From positions 54,016,898-54,080,897 of the forward strand of contig OY288250.1 of the NCBI GenBank assembly GCA_958450325.1: a DNA stretch of 64,000 nt, written 5' to 3'. The notes under the pieces were generated by a model. It was not told the origin of the DNA. It was given only the letters and a program-made list of their open reading frames with translations, and did not search any database. Shown here piece by piece: positions 49,897-62,983 of the stretch. How positions within the stretch are numbered: position 1 is the first letter of the stretch; each line of letters opens with the position of its first letter. A program made the translations under genes and the position numbers. Origin of the DNA: Agrostemma githago (lineage: Eukaryota > Streptophyta > Magnoliopsida > Caryophyllales > Caryophyllaceae).

Positions 49897-52474
49897 GAAC
49901 GCTGTCGTGGATGTGATTCAAAGATGGGGCACTGAACCTTAAGAGTAGGGTACTGCATAAGACGAGACAGAAAAGGTTTTAGGGTTAGATTAGGCGGACC
50001 CGCTATGCGGCTCCGCCTAATCCAACCCTAAACCCTTTTCCTTATTCAAGGTCACTAAACCCGCAAGAAACTGAACCCTAAGAGGGTATTGGTGAACCCT
50101 GTCTTGGATGTGATTCAAAGATGGGGCACTGAACCTTAAGAGTAGGGTACTGCATAAGACGAGACAGAAAAGGTTTTAGGGTTGGATTAGGAGCACCCGC
50201 TTCGCGGCTCCACCTAATCCAACCCTAAACCCTTTTCCTTATTCAAGGTCACTAAACCCGCAAGAAACTGAACCCTAAGAGGGTATTGGTGAACCCTGTC
50301 GTGGATGTGATTCAAAGATGGGGCACTGAACCTTAAGAGTAGGGTACTGCATAACACGGGACGGAAAAGGGTTTAGGGTTGGATTAGGCGTACCCGCTAC
50401 GCGGCTCCGCCTAATCCAACCCTAAACCCTTTTCCTTATTCAAGGTCACTAAACCCGCAAGAAACTGAACCCTAAGAGGGTATTGGTGAACCCTGTCGTG
50501 GATGTGATTCAAAGATGGGGCACTGAACCTTAAGAGTAGGGTACTGCATAAGACGAGACAGAAAAGGTTTTAGGGTTGGATTAGGCGGACCCGCTATGCG
50601 GCTCCGCCTAATCCAACCCTAAACCCTTTTCCTTATTCAAGGTCACTAAACCCGCAAGAAACTGAACCCTAAGAGGGTATTGGTGAACCCTGTCGTGGAT
50701 GTGATTTAAAGATGGGGCACTGAACCTTAAGAGTAGGGTACTGCATAAGACGAGACAGAAAAGGTTTTAGGGTTGGATTAGGCGCACCCGCTTCGCGGCT
50801 CCGCCTAATCCAACCCTAAACCCTTTTCCTTATTCAAGGTCACTAAACCCGCAAGAAACTGAACCCTAAGAGGGTATTGGTGAACCCTGTCTTGGATGTG
50901 ATTCAAAGATGGGGCTCTGAACCTTAAGAGTAGGGTACTGCATAACACGGGACGGAAAAGGGTTTAGGGTTGGATTAGGCGTACCCGCTACGCGGCTCCG
51001 CCTAATCCAACCATAAACCCTTTTCCTTATTCAAGATAACTAAACCCGCAAGAAACTGAACCCTAAGAGGGTATTGGTGAACCCTGTCGTGGATGTGATT
51101 CAAAGATGGGGCACTGAACCTTAAGAGTAGGGTACTGCATAAGACGAGACTGAAAAGGTTTTAGGGTTGGATTAGGCGCACCCGCTTCGCGGCTCCGCAT
51201 AATCCAACCCTAAACCCTTTTCCTTATTCAAGGTCACTAAACCCGCAAGAAACTGAACCCTAAGAGGGTATTGGTGAACCCTGTCTTGGATGTGATTCAA
51301 AGATGGGGCTCTGAACCTAAAGAGTAGGGTACTGCATAACACGGGACGGAAAAGGGTTTAGGGTTGGATTAGGCGTACCCGCTACGCGGCTCCGCCTAAT
51401 CCAACCCTAAACCCTTTTCCTTATTCAAGGTCACTAAACCCGCAAGAAACTGAACCCTAAGAGGGTATTGGTGAACGCTGTCGTGGATGTGATTCAAAGA
51501 TGGGGCACTGAACCTTAAGAGTAGGGTACTGCATAAGACGAGACTGAAAAGGTTTTAGGGTTGGATTAGGCGGACCCGCTATGCGGCTCCGCCTAATCCA
51601 ACCCTAAACCCTTTTCCTTATTCAAGGTCACTAAACCCGCAAGAAACTGAACCCTAAGAGGGTATTGGTGAACCCTGTCTTGGATGTGATTCAAAGATGG
51701 GGCTCTGAACCTAAAGAGTAGGGTACTGCATAACACGGGACGGAAAAGGGTTTAGGGTTGGATTAGGCGTACCCGCTACGCGGCTCCGCCTAATCCAACC
51801 CTAAACCCTTTTCCTTATTCAAGGTCACTAAACCCGCAAGAAACTGAACCCTAAGAGGGTATTGGTGAACCCTGTCTTGGATGTGATTCAAAGATGGGGC
51901 TCTGAACCTAAAGAGTAGGGTACTGCATAACACGGGACGGAAAAGGGTTTAGGGTTGGATTAGGCGTACCCGCTACGCGGCTCCGCCTAATCCAACCATA
52001 AACCCTTTTCCTTATTCAAGGTCACTAAACCCGCAAGAAACTGAACCCTAAGAGGGTATTGGTGAACCCTGTCGTGGATGTGATTCAAAGATGGGGCACT
52101 GAACCTTAAGAGTAGGGTACTGCATAAGACGAGACTGAAAAGGTTTTAGGGTTGGATTAGGCGCACCCGCTTCGCGGCTCCGCCTAATCCAACCCTAAAC
52201 CCTTTTCCTTATTCAAGGTCACTAAACCCGCAAGAAACTGAACCCTAAGAGGGTATTGGTGAACCCTGTCTTGGATGTGATTCAAAGATGGGGCTCTGAA
52301 CCTAAAGAGTAGGGTACTGTATAACACGGGACGGAAAAGGGTTTAGGGTTGGATTAGGCGTACCCGCTACGCGGCTCCGCCTAATCCAACCCTAAACCTA
52401 ATCCAACCCTAAACCCTTTTCCTTATTCAAGGTCACTAAACCCGCAAGAAACTGAACCCTAAGAGGGTATTGGT
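49897..52474 (+). repeat. Subarray H, HOR copy 0 (13 monomers, variant leader)
   Basis: Thirteen monomers end in the 214-bp form. From the fifth monomer onward the order matches the downstream HOR copies: A, C' with AAGATAAC at about 51034, T with CATAATCC, C, GAACGCTG/TATGCGG, C, C', T, and the 214-bp C. The first four monomers differ from those copies, and one G1 monomer is missing. It is best read as the oldest or edge copy of the family. Confidence 0.85.
52261..52474 (+). repeat. 214-bp monomer with 17-bp arm duplication, copy 1
   Basis: A C-type monomer with TACTGTATAA carries CTAATCCAACCCTAAAC twice in tandem (52381-52397 and 52398-52414), lengthening the right arm only. The duplicated unit includes a telomere-like AACCCTAAAC. 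Confidence 0.95.
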
Positions 52475-55052
52475 GAACCCTGTCTTGGATGTGATTCAAA
52501 GATGGGGCACTGAACCTTAAGAGTAGGATACTGCATAAGACGGGACGGAAAAGGGTTTAGGGTTGGATTAGGCGGACCCGCTACGCGGCTCCGCCTAATC
52601 CAACCCTTAACCCTTTTCCTTATTCAAGGTCACTAATCCCGCAACAAACTGAACCCTAAGAGGGTATTGGTGAACCCTGTCGTGGATGTGATTCAAAGAT
52701 GGGGCACTGAACCTTAAGAGTAGGGTACTGCATAACACGGGACGGAAAAGGGTTTAGGGTTGGATTAGGCGTACCCGCTATGCGGCTCCGCCTAATCCAA
52801 CCCTAAACCCTTTTCCTTATTCAAGGTCACTAAACCCGCAAGAAACTGAACCCTAAGAGGGTATTGGTGAACGCTGTTGTGGATGTGATTCAAAGATGGG
52901 GCACTGAACCTTAAGAGTAGGGTACTGCATAAGACGAGACAGAAAAGGTTTTAGGGTTGGATTAGGCGGACCCGCTATACGGCTCCGCCTAATCCAACCC
53001 TAAACCCTTTTCCTTATTCAAGGTCACTAAACCCGCAAGAAACTGAACCCTAAGAGGGTATTGGTGAACCCTGTCGTGGATGTGATTCAAAGATGGGGCA
53101 CTGAACCTTAAGAGTAGGGTACTGCATAAGACGAGACAGAAAAGGTTTTAGGGTTGGATTAGGCGCACCCGCTTCGCGGCTCCGCCTAATCCAACCCTAA
53201 ACCCTTTTCCTTATTCAAGGTCACTAAACCCGCAAGAAACTGAACCCTAAGAGGGTATTGGTGAACCCTGTCTTGGATGTGATTCAAAGATGGGGCTCTG
53301 AACCTAAAGAGTAGGGTACTGCATAACACGGGACGGAAAAGGGTTTAGGGTTGGATTAGGCGTACCCGCTACGCGGCTCCGCCTAATCCAACCATAAACC
53401 CTTTTCCTTATTCAAGATAACTAAACCCGCAAGAAACTGAACCCTAAGAGGGTATTGGTGAACCCTGTCGTGGATGTGATTCAAAGATGGGGCACTGAAC
53501 CTTAAGAGTAGGGTACTGCATAAGACGAGACTGAAAAGGTTTTAGGGTTGGATTAGGCGCACCCGCTTCGCGGCTCCGCATAATCCAACCCTAAACCCTT
53601 TTCCTTATTCAAGGTCACTAAACCCGCAAGAAACTGAACCCTAAGAGGGTATTGGTGAACCCTGTCTTGGATGTGATTCAAAGATGGGGCTCTGAACCTA
53701 AAGAGTAGGGTACTGCATAACACGGGACGGAAAAGGGTTTAGGGTTGGATTAGGCGTACCCGCTACGCGGCTCCGCCTAATCCAACCCTAAACCCTTTTC
53801 CTTATTCAAGGTCACTAAACCCGCAAGAAACTGAACCCTAAGAGGGTATTGGTGAACGCTGTCGTGGATGTGATTCAAAGATGGGGCACTGAACCTTAAG
53901 AGTAGGGTACTGCATAAGACGAGACAGAAAAGGTTTTAGGGTTGGATTAGGCGGACCCGCTATGCGGCTCCGCCTAATCCAACCCTAAACCCTTTTCCTT
54001 ATTCAAGGTCACTAAACCCGCAAGAAACTGAACCCTAAGAGGGTATTGGTGAACGCTGTCGTGGATGTGATTCAAAGATGGGGCACTGAACCTTAAGAGT
54101 AGGGTACTGCATAAGACGAGACTGAAAAGGTTTTAGGGTTGGATTAGGCGGACCCGCTATGCGGCTCCGCCTAATCCAACCCTAAACCCTTTTCCTTATT
54201 CAAGGTCACTAAACCCGCAAGAAACTGAACCCTAAGAGGGTATTGGTGAACCCTGTCTTGGATGTGATTCAAAGATGGGGCTCTGAACCTAAAGAGTAGG
54301 GTACTGCATAACACGGGACGGAAAAGGGTTTAGGGTTGGATTAGGCGTACCCGCTACGCGGCTCCGCCTAATCCAACCCTAAACCCTTTTCCTTATTCAA
54401 GGTCACTAAACCCGCAAGAAACTGAACCCTAAGAGGGTATTGGTGAACCCTGTCTTGGATGTGATTCAAAGATGGGGCTCTGAACCTAAAGAGTAGGGTA
54501 CTGCATAACACGGGACGGAAAAGGGTTTAGGGTTGGATTAGGCGTACCCGCTACGCGGCTCCGCCTAATCCAACCATAAACCCTTTTCCTTATTCAAGGT
54601 CACTAAACCCGCAAGAAACTGAACCCTAAGAGGGTATTGGTGAACCCTGTCGTGGATGTGATTCAAAGATGGGGCACTGAACCTTAAGAGTAGGGTACTG
54701 CATAAGACGAGACTGAAAAGGTTTTAGGGTTGGATTAGGCGCACCCGCTTCGCGGCTCCGCCTAATCCAACCCTAAACCCTTTTCCTTATTCAAGGTCAC
54801 TAAACCCGCAAGAAACTGAACCCTAAGAGGGTATTGGTGAACCCTGTCTTGGATGTGATTCAAAGATGGGGCTCTGAACCTAAAGAGTAGGGTACTGTAT
54901 AACACGGGACGGAAAAGGGTTTAGGGTTGGATTAGGCGTACCCGCTACGCGGCTCCGCCTAATCCAACCCTAAACCTAATCCAACCCTAAACCCTTTTCC
55001 TTATTCAAGGTCACTAAACCCGCAAGAAACTGAACCCTAAGAGGGTATTGGT
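52475..55052 (+). repeat. HOR copy 1: 13 monomers (2578 bp)
   Basis: This is the reference unit of the right-hand HOR. In order: 1 GGATACTGC with TAATCCCGCAAC; 2 AACACGGG with TATGCGG; 3 GCTGTTGTGG with TATACGG; 4 A; 5 C' with AAGATAAC; 6 T with CATAATCC; 7 C; 8 G1; 9 GAACGCTG with GAGACTG and TATGCGG; 10 C; 11 C'; 12 T; 13 a C with TACTGTATAA and the 17-bp insertion. The length is 13 x 197 + 17. Confidence 0.93.
54839..55052 (+). repeat. 214-bp monomer, copy 2
   Basis: The second unit of the duplication starts at 54976, 2578 bp after that of copy 1. The monomer ends HOR copy 1. Confidence 0.95.
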
Positions 55053-56037
55053 GAACCCTGTCTTGGATGTGATTCAAAGATGGGGCACTGAACCTTAAGA
55101 GTAGGATACTGCATAAGACGGGACGGAAAAGGGTTTAGGGTTGGATTAGGCGGACCCGCTACGCGGCTCCGCCTAATCCAACCCTAAACCCTTTTCCTTA
55201 TTCAAGGTCACTAATCCCGCAACAAACTGAACCCTAAGAGGGTATTGGTGAACCCTGTCGTGGATGTGATTCAAAGATGGGGCACTGAACCTTAAGAGTA
55301 GGGTACTGCATAACACGGGACGGAAAAGGGTTTAGGGTTGGATTAGGCGTACCCGCTATGCGGCTCCGCCTAATCCAACCCTAAACCCTTTTCCTTATTC
55401 AAGGTCACTAAACCCGCAAGAAACTGAACCCTAAGAGGGTATTGGTGAACGCTGTTGTGGATGTGATTCAAAGATGGGGCACTGAACCTTAAGAGTAGGG
55501 TACTGCATAAGACGAGACAGAAAAGGTTTTAGGGTTGGATTAGGCGGACCCGCTATACGGCTCCGCCTAATCCAACCCTAAACCCTTTTCCTTATTCAAG
55601 GTCACTAAACCCGCAAGAAACTGAACCCTAAGAGGGTATTGGTGAACCCTGTCGTGGATGTGATTCAAAGATGGGGCACTGAACCTTAAGAGTAGGGTAC
55701 TGCATAAGACGAGACAGAAAAGGTTTTAGGGTTGGATTAGGCGCACCCGCTTCGCGGCTCCGCCTAATCCAACCCTAAACCCTTTTCCTTATTCAAGGTC
55801 ACTAAACCCGCAAGAAACTGAACCCTAAGAGGGTATTGGTGAACCCTGTCTTGGATGTGATTCAAAGATGGGGCTCTGAACCTAAAGAGTAGGGTACTGC
55901 ATAACACGGGACGGAAAAGGGTTTAGGGTTGGATTAGGCGTACCCGCTACGCGGCTCCGCCTAATCCAACCATAAACCCTTTTCCTTATTCAAGATAACT
56001 AAACCCGCAAGAAACTGAACCCTAAGAGGGTATTGGT

Positions 56038-56234
56038 GAACCCTGTCGTGGATGTGATTCAAAGATGGGGCACTGAACCTTAAGAGTAGGGTACTGCATA
56101 AGACGAGACTGAAAAGGTTTTAGGGTTGGATTAGGCGGACCCGCTATGCGGCTCCGCCTAATCCAACCCTAAACCCTTTTCCTTATTCAAGGTCACTAAA
56201 CCCGCAAGAAACTGAACCCTAAGAGGGTATTGGT
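56038..56234 (+). repeat. Hybrid monomer at a three-monomer deletion
   Basis: The left part (GAACCCTGTCGTGG, GACGAGACTG) matches HOR monomer 6. The part from GGCGGACCCGCTATGCGG onward matches HOR monomer 9. Monomer 6 would have GGCGCACCCGCTTCGCGG and CATAATCC instead. The exchange lies in the shared left arm. Confidence 0.85.
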
Positions 56235-56825
56235 GAACCCTGTCTTGGATGTGATTCAAAGATGGGGCTCTGAACCTAAAGAGTAGGGTACTGCATAACA
56301 CGGGACGGAAAAGGGTTTAGGGTTGGATTAGGCGTACCCGCTACGCGGCTCCGCCTAATCCAACCCTAAACCCTTTTCCTTATTCAAGGTCACTAAACCC
56401 GCAAGAAACTGAACCCTAAGAGGGTATTGGTGAACCCTGTCTTGGATGTGATTCAAAGATGGGGCTCTGAACCTAAAGAGTAGGGTACTGCATAACACGG
56501 GACGGAAAAGGGTTTAGGGTTGGATTAGGCGTACCCGCTACGCGGCTCCGCCTAATCCAACCATAAACCCTTTTCCTTATTCAAGGTCACTAAACCCGCA
56601 AGAAACTGAACCCTAAGAGGGTATTGGTGAACCCTGTCGTGGATGTGATTCAAAGATGGGGCACTGAACCTTAAGAGTAGGGTACTGCATAAGACGAGAC
56701 TGAAAAGGTTTTAGGGTTGGATTAGGCGCACCCGCTTCGCGGCTCCGCCTAATCCAACCCTAAACCCTTTTCCTTATTCAAGGTCACTAAACCCGCAAGA
56801 AACTGAACCCTAAGAGGGTATTGGT

Positions 56826-57039
56826 GAACCCTGTCTTGGATGTGATTCAAAGATGGGGCTCTGAACCTAAAGAGTAGGGTACTGTATAACACGGGACGGA
56901 AAAGGGTTTAGGGTTGGATTAGGCGTACCCGCTACGCGGCTCCGCCTAATCCAACCCTAAACCTAATCCAACCCTAAACCCTTTTCCTTATTCAAGGTCA
57001 CTAAACCCGCAAGAAACTGAACCCTAAGAGGGTATTGGT
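56826..57039 (+). repeat. 214-bp monomer, copy 3
   Basis: The second unit of the duplication starts at 56963, 1987 bp after that of copy 2. The monomer ends HOR copy 2. Confidence 0.95.
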
Positions 57040-59814
57040 GAACCCTGTCTTGGATGTGATTCAAAGATGGGGCACTGAACCTTAAGAGTAGGATACTGCA
57101 TAAGACGGGACGGAAAAGGGTTTAGGGTTGGATTAGGCGGACCCGCTACGCGGCTCCGCCTAATCCAACCCTAAACCCTTTTCCTTATTCAAGGTCACTA
57201 ATCCCGCAACAAACTGAACCCTAAGAGGGTATTGGTGAACCCTGTCGTGGATGTGATTCAAAGATGGGGCACTGAACCTTAAGAGTAGGGTACTGCATAA
57301 CACGGGACGGAAAAGGGTTTAGGGTTGGATTAGGCGTACCCGCTATGCGGCTCCGCCTAATCCAACCCTAAACCCTTTTCCTTATTCAAGGTCACTAAAC
57401 CCGCAAGAAACTGAACCCTAAGAGGGTATTGGTGAACGCTGTTGTGGATGTGATTCAAAGATGGGGCACTGAACCTTAAGAGTAGGGTACTGCATAAGAC
57501 GAGACAGAAAAGGTTTTAGGGTTGGATTAGGCGGACCCGCTATACGGCTCCGCCTAATCCAACCCTAAACCCTTTTCCTTATTCAAGGTCACTAAACCCG
57601 CAAGAAACTGAACCCTAAGAGGGTATTGGTGAACCCTGTCGTGGATGTGATTCAAAGATGGGGCACTGAACCTTAAGAGTAGGGTACTGCATAAGACGAG
57701 ACAGAAAAGGTTTTAGGGTTGGATTAGGCGCACCCGCTTCGCGGCTCCGCCTAATCCAACCCTAAACCCTTTTCCTTATTCAAGGTCACTAAACCCGCAA
57801 GAAACTGAACCCTAAGAGGGTATTGGTGAACCCTGTCTTGGATGTGATTCAAAGATGGGGCTCTGAACCTAAAGAGTAGGGTACTGCATAACACGGGACG
57901 GAAAAGGGTTTAGGGTTGGATTAGGCGTACCCGCTACGCGGCTCCGCCTAATCCAACCATAAACCCTTTTCCTTATTCAAGATAACTAAACCCGCAAGAA
58001 ACTGAACCCTAAGAGGGTATTGGTGAACCCTGTCGTGGATGTGATTCAAAGATGGGGCACTGAACCTTAAGAGTAGGGTACTGCATAAGACGAGACTGAA
58101 AAGGTTTTAGGGTTGGATTAGGCGCACCCGCTTCGCGGCTCCGCATAATCCAACCCTAAACCCTTTTCCTTATTCAAGGTCACTAAACCCGCAAGAAACT
58201 GAACCCTAAGAGGGTATTGGTGAACCCTGTCTTGGATGTGATTCAAAGATGGGGCTCTGAACCTAAAGAGTAGGGTACTGCATAACACGGGACGGAAAAG
58301 GGTTTAGGGTTGGATTAGGCGTACCCGCTACGCGGCTCCGCCTAATCCAACCCTAAACCCTTTTCCTTATTCAAGGTCACTAAACCCGCAAGAAACTGAA
58401 CCCTAAGAGGGTATTGGTGAACGCTGTCGTGGATGTGATTCAAAGATGGGGCACTGAACCTTAAGAGTAGGGTACTGCATAAGACGAGACAGAAAAGGTT
58501 TTAGGGTTGGATTAGGCGGACCCGCTATGCGGCTCCGCCTAATCCAACCCTAAACCCTTTTCCTTATTCAAGGTCACTAAACCCGCAAGAAACTGAACCC
58601 TAAGAGGGTATTGGTGAACCCTCTCGTGGATGTGATTCAAAGATGGGGCACTGAACCTTAAGAGTAGGGTACTGCATAAGACGAGACAGAAAAGGTTTTA
58701 GGGTTGGATTAGGCGGACCCGCTATGCGGCTCCGCCTAATCCAACCCTAAACCCTTTTCCTTATTCAAGGTCACTAAACCCGCAAGAAACTGAACCCTAA
58801 GAGGGTATTGGTGAACGCTGTCGTGGATGTGATTCAAAGATGGGGCACTGAACCTTAAGAGTAGGGTACTGCATAAGACGAGACTGAAAAGGTTTTAGGG
58901 TTGGATTAGGCGGACCCGCTATGCGGCTCCGCCTAATCCAACCCTAAACCCTTTTCCTTATTCAAGGTCACTAAACCCGCAAGAAACTGAACCCTAAGAG
59001 GGTATTGGTGAACCCTGTCTTGGATGTGATTCAAAGATGGGGCTCTGAACCTAAAGAGTAGGGTACTGCATAACACGGGACGGAAAAGGGTTTAGGGTTG
59101 GATTAGGCGTACCCGCTACGCGGCTCCGCCTAATCCAACCCTAAACCCTTTTCCTTATTCAAGGTCACTAAACCCGCAAGAAACTGAACCCTAAGAGGGT
59201 ATTGGTGAACCCTGTCTTGGATGTGATTCAAAGATGGGGCTCTGAACCTAAAGAGTAGGGTACTGCATAACACGGGACGGAAAAGGGTTTAGGGTTGGAT
59301 TAGGCGTACCCGCTACGCGGCTCCGCCTAATCCAACCATAAACCCTTTTCCTTATTCAAGGTCACTAAACCCGCAAGAAACTGAACCCTAAGAGGGTATT
59401 GGTGAACCCTGTCGTGGATGTGATTCAAAGATGGGGCACTGAACCTTAAGAGTAGGGTACTGCATAAGACGAGACTGAAAAGGTTTTAGGGTTGGATTAG
59501 GCGCACCCGCTTCGCGGCTCCGCCTAATCCAACCCTAAACCCTTTTCCTTATTCAAGGTCACTAAACCCGCAAGAAACTGAACCCTAAGAGGGTATTGGT
59601 GAACCCTGTCTTGGATGTGATTCAAAGATGGGGCTCTGAACCTAAAGAGTAGGGTACTGTATAACACGGGACGGAAAAGGGTTTAGGGTTGGATTAGGCG
59701 TACCCGCTACGCGGCTCCGCCTAATCCAACCCTAAACCTAATCCAACCCTAAACCCTTTTCCTTATTCAAGGTCACTAAACCCGCAAGAAACTGAACCCT
59801 AAGAGGGTATTGGT
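57040..59814 (+). repeat. HOR copy 3: 14 monomers (2775 bp)
   Basis: This copy matches copy 1 with one extra monomer at 58616-58812. The extra monomer carries GAACCCTCTCGTGG, GAGACAG and TATGCGG, and is inserted after the G1 monomer. The same CCCTCTCG marker occurs at about 35913, 39065 and 62987, so the extra monomer was present elsewhere in the array. The length is 14 x 197 + 17. Confidence 0.93.
59601..59814 (+). repeat. 214-bp monomer, copy 4
   Basis: The second unit of the duplication starts at 59738, 2775 bp after that of copy 3. The monomer ends HOR copy 3. Confidence 0.95.
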
Positions 59815-61407
59815 GAACCCTGTCTTGGATGTGATTCAAAGATGGGGCACTGAACCTTAAGAGTAGGATACTGCATAAGACGGGACGGAAAAGGGTTTAG
59901 GGTTGGATTAGGCGGACCCGCTACGCGGCTCCGCCTAATCCAACCCTAAACCCTTTTCCTTATTCAAGGTCACTAATCCCGCAACAAACTGAACCCTAAG
60001 AGGGTATTGGTGAACCCTGTCGTGGATGTGATTCAAAGATGGGGCACTGAACCTTAAGAGTAGGGTACTGCATAACACGGGACGGAAAAGGGTTTAGGGT
60101 TGGATTAGGCGTACCCGCTATGCGGCTCCGCCTAATCCAACCCTAAACCCTTTTCCTTATTCAAGGTCACTAAACCCGCAAGAAACTGAACCCTAAGAGG
60201 GTATTGGTGAACGCTGTTGTGGATGTGATTCAAAGATGGGGCACTGAACCTTAAGAGTAGGGTACTGCATAAGACGAGACAGAAAAGGTTTTAGGGTTGG
60301 ATTAGGCGGACCCGCTATACGGCTCCGCCTAATCCAACCCTAAACCCTTTTCCTTATTCAAGGTCACTAAACCCGCAAGAAACTGAACCCTAAGAGGGTA
60401 TTGGTGAACCCTGTCGTGGATGTGATTCAAAGATGGGGCACTGAACCTTAAGAGTAGGGTACTGCATAAGACGAGACAGAAAAGGTTTTAGGGTTGGATT
60501 AGGCGCACCCGCTTCGCGGCTCCGCCTAATCCAACCCTAAACCCTTTTCCTTATTCAAGGTCACTAAACCCGCAAGAAACTGAACCCTAAGAGGGTATTG
60601 GTGAACCCTGTCTTGGATGTGATTCAAAGATGGGGCTCTGAACCTAAAGAGTAGGGTACTGCATAACACGGGACGGAAAAGGGTTTAGGGTTGGATTAGG
60701 CGTACCCGCTACGCGGCTCCGCCTAATCCAACCCTAAACCCTTTTCCTTATTCAAGGTCACTAAACCCGCAAGAAACTGAACCCTAAGAGGGTATTGGTG
60801 AACCCTGTCTTGGATGTGATTCAAAGATGGGGCTCTGAACCTAAAGAGTAGGGTACTGCATAACACGGGACGGAAAAGGGTTTAGGGTTGGATTAGGCGT
60901 ACCCGCTACGCGGCTCCGCCTAATCCAACCATAAACCCTTTTCCTTATTCAAGGTCACTAAACCCGCAAGAAACTGAACCCTAAGAGGGTATTGGTGAAC
61001 CCTGTCGTGGATGTGATTCAAAGATGGGGCACTGAACCTTAAGAGTAGGGTACTGCATAAGACGAGACTGAAAAGGTTTTAGGGTTGGATTAGGCGCACC
61101 CGCTTCGCGGCTCCGCCTAATCCAACCCTAAACCCTTTTCCTTATTCAAGGTCACTAAACCCGCAAGAAACTGAACCCTAAGAGGGTATTGGTGAACCCT
61201 GTCTTGGATGTGATTCAAAGATGGGGCTCTGAACCTAAAGAGTAGGGTACTGTATAACACGGGACGGAAAAGGGTTTAGGGTTGGATTAGGCGTACCCGC
61301 TACGCGGCTCCGCCTAATCCAACCCTAAACCTAATCCAACCCTAAACCCTTTTCCTTATTCAAGGTCACTAAACCCGCAAGAAACTGAACCCTAAGAGGG
61401 TATTGGT
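59815..61407 (+). repeat. HOR copy 4: 8 monomers (1593 bp)
   Basis: Monomers 1 to 4 and 10 to 13 of copy 1 are present, and five are missing. The junction monomer (60603-60799) is C-type and lacks both CCATAAAC and AAGATAAC. It can be read as an exchange between the C' monomer 5 and the C monomer 10. The length is 8 x 197 + 17. Confidence 0.92.
61194..61407 (+). repeat. 214-bp monomer, copy 5
   Basis: The second unit of the duplication starts at 61331, 1593 bp after that of copy 4. The monomer ends HOR copy 4. It is the last copy in the window. Confidence 0.95.
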
Positions 61408-62983
61408 GAACCCTGTCTTGGATGTGATTCAAAGATGGGGCACTGAACCTTAAGAGTAGGATACTGCATAAGACGGGACGGAAAAGGGTTTAGGGTTGGA
61501 TTAGGCGGACCCGCTACGCGGCTCCGCCTAATCCAACCCTAAACCCTTTTCCTTATTCAAGGTCACTAATCCCGCAACAAACTGAACCCTAAGAGGGTAT
61601 TGGTGAACCCTGTCGTGGATGTGATTCAAAGATGGGGCACTGAACCTTAAGAGTAGGGTACTGCATAACACGGGACGGAAAAGGGTTTAGGGTTGGATTA
61701 GGCGTACCCGCTATGCGGCTCCGCCTAATCCAACCCTAAACCCTTTTCCTTATTCAAGGTCACTAAACCCGCAAGAAACTGAACCCTAAGAGGGTATTGG
61801 TGAACGCTGTTGTGGATGTGATTCAAAGATGGGGCACTGAACCTTAAGAGTAGGGTACTGCATAAGACGAGACAGAAAAGGTTTTAGGGTTGGATTAGGC
61901 GGACCCGCTATACGGCTCCGCCTAATCCAACCCTAAACCCTTTTCCTTATTCAAGGTCACTAAACCCGCAAGAAACTGAACCCTAAGAGGGTATTGGTGA
62001 ACCCTGTCGTGGATGTGATTCAAAGATGGGGCACTGAACCTTAAGAGTAGGGTACTGCATAAGACGAGACAGAAAAGGTTTTAGGGTTGGATTAGGCGCA
62101 CCCGCTTCGCGGCTCCGCCTAATCCAACCCTAAACCCTTTTCCTTATTCAAGGTCACTAAACCCGCAAGAAACTGAACCCTAAGAGGGTATTGGTGAACC
62201 CTGTCTTGGATGTGATTCAAAGATGGGGCTCTGAACCTAAAGAGTAGGGTACTGCATAACACGGGACGGAAAAGGGTTTAGGGTTGGATTAGGCGTACCC
62301 GCTACGCGGCTCCGCCTAATCCAACCATAAACCCTTTTCCTTATTCAAGATAACTAAACCCGCAAGAAACTGAACCCTAAGAGGGTATTGGTGAACCCTG
62401 TCGTGGATGTGATTCAAAGATGGGGCACTGAACCTTAAGAGTAGGGTACTGCATAAGACGAGACTGAAAAGGTTTTAGGGTTGGATTAGGCGCACCCGCT
62501 TCGCGGCTCCGCATAATCCAACCCTAAACCCTTTTCCTTATTCAAGGTCACTAAACCCGCAAGAAACTGAACCCTAAGAGGGTATTGGTGAACCCTGTCT
62601 TGGATGTGATTCAAAGATGGGGCTCTGAACCTAAAGAGTAGGGTACTGCATAACACGGGACGGAAAAGGGTTTAGGGTTGGATTAGGCGTACCCGCTACG
62701 CGGCTCCGCCTAATCCAACCCTAAACCCTTTTCCTTATTCAAGGTCACTAAACCCGCAAGAAACTGAACCCTAAGAGGGTATTGGTGAACGCTGTCGTGG
62801 ATGTGATTCAAAGATGGGGCACTGAACCTTAAGAGTAGGGTACTGCATAAGACGAGACAGAAAAGGTTTTAGGGTTGGATTAGGCGGACCCGCTATGCGG
62901 CTCCGCCTAATCCAACCCTAAACCCTTTTCCTTATTCAAGGTCACTAAACCCGCAAGAAACTGAACCCTAAGAGGGTATTGGT
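61408..62983 (+). repeat. HOR copy 5: first 8 monomers, then truncated
   Basis: Monomers 1 to 8 of copy 1 are present in order, including AAGATAAC at 62348 and the CATAATCC T monomer. After the G1 monomer the array leaves the HOR through a hybrid monomer at 62984. No 214-bp monomer follows, so this copy is broken at its right edge. Confidence 0.9.

Larger units (their letters stand above)
55053..57039 (+). repeat. HOR copy 2: 10 monomers (1987 bp)
   Basis: The order is the same as copy 1, but three monomers are missing. Monomer 6 (56038-56234) begins like monomer 6 of copy 1 and ends like its monomer 9. This is what an in-register deletion of monomers 6 to 9 would leave. The length is 10 x 197 + 17. 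Confidence 0.93.
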
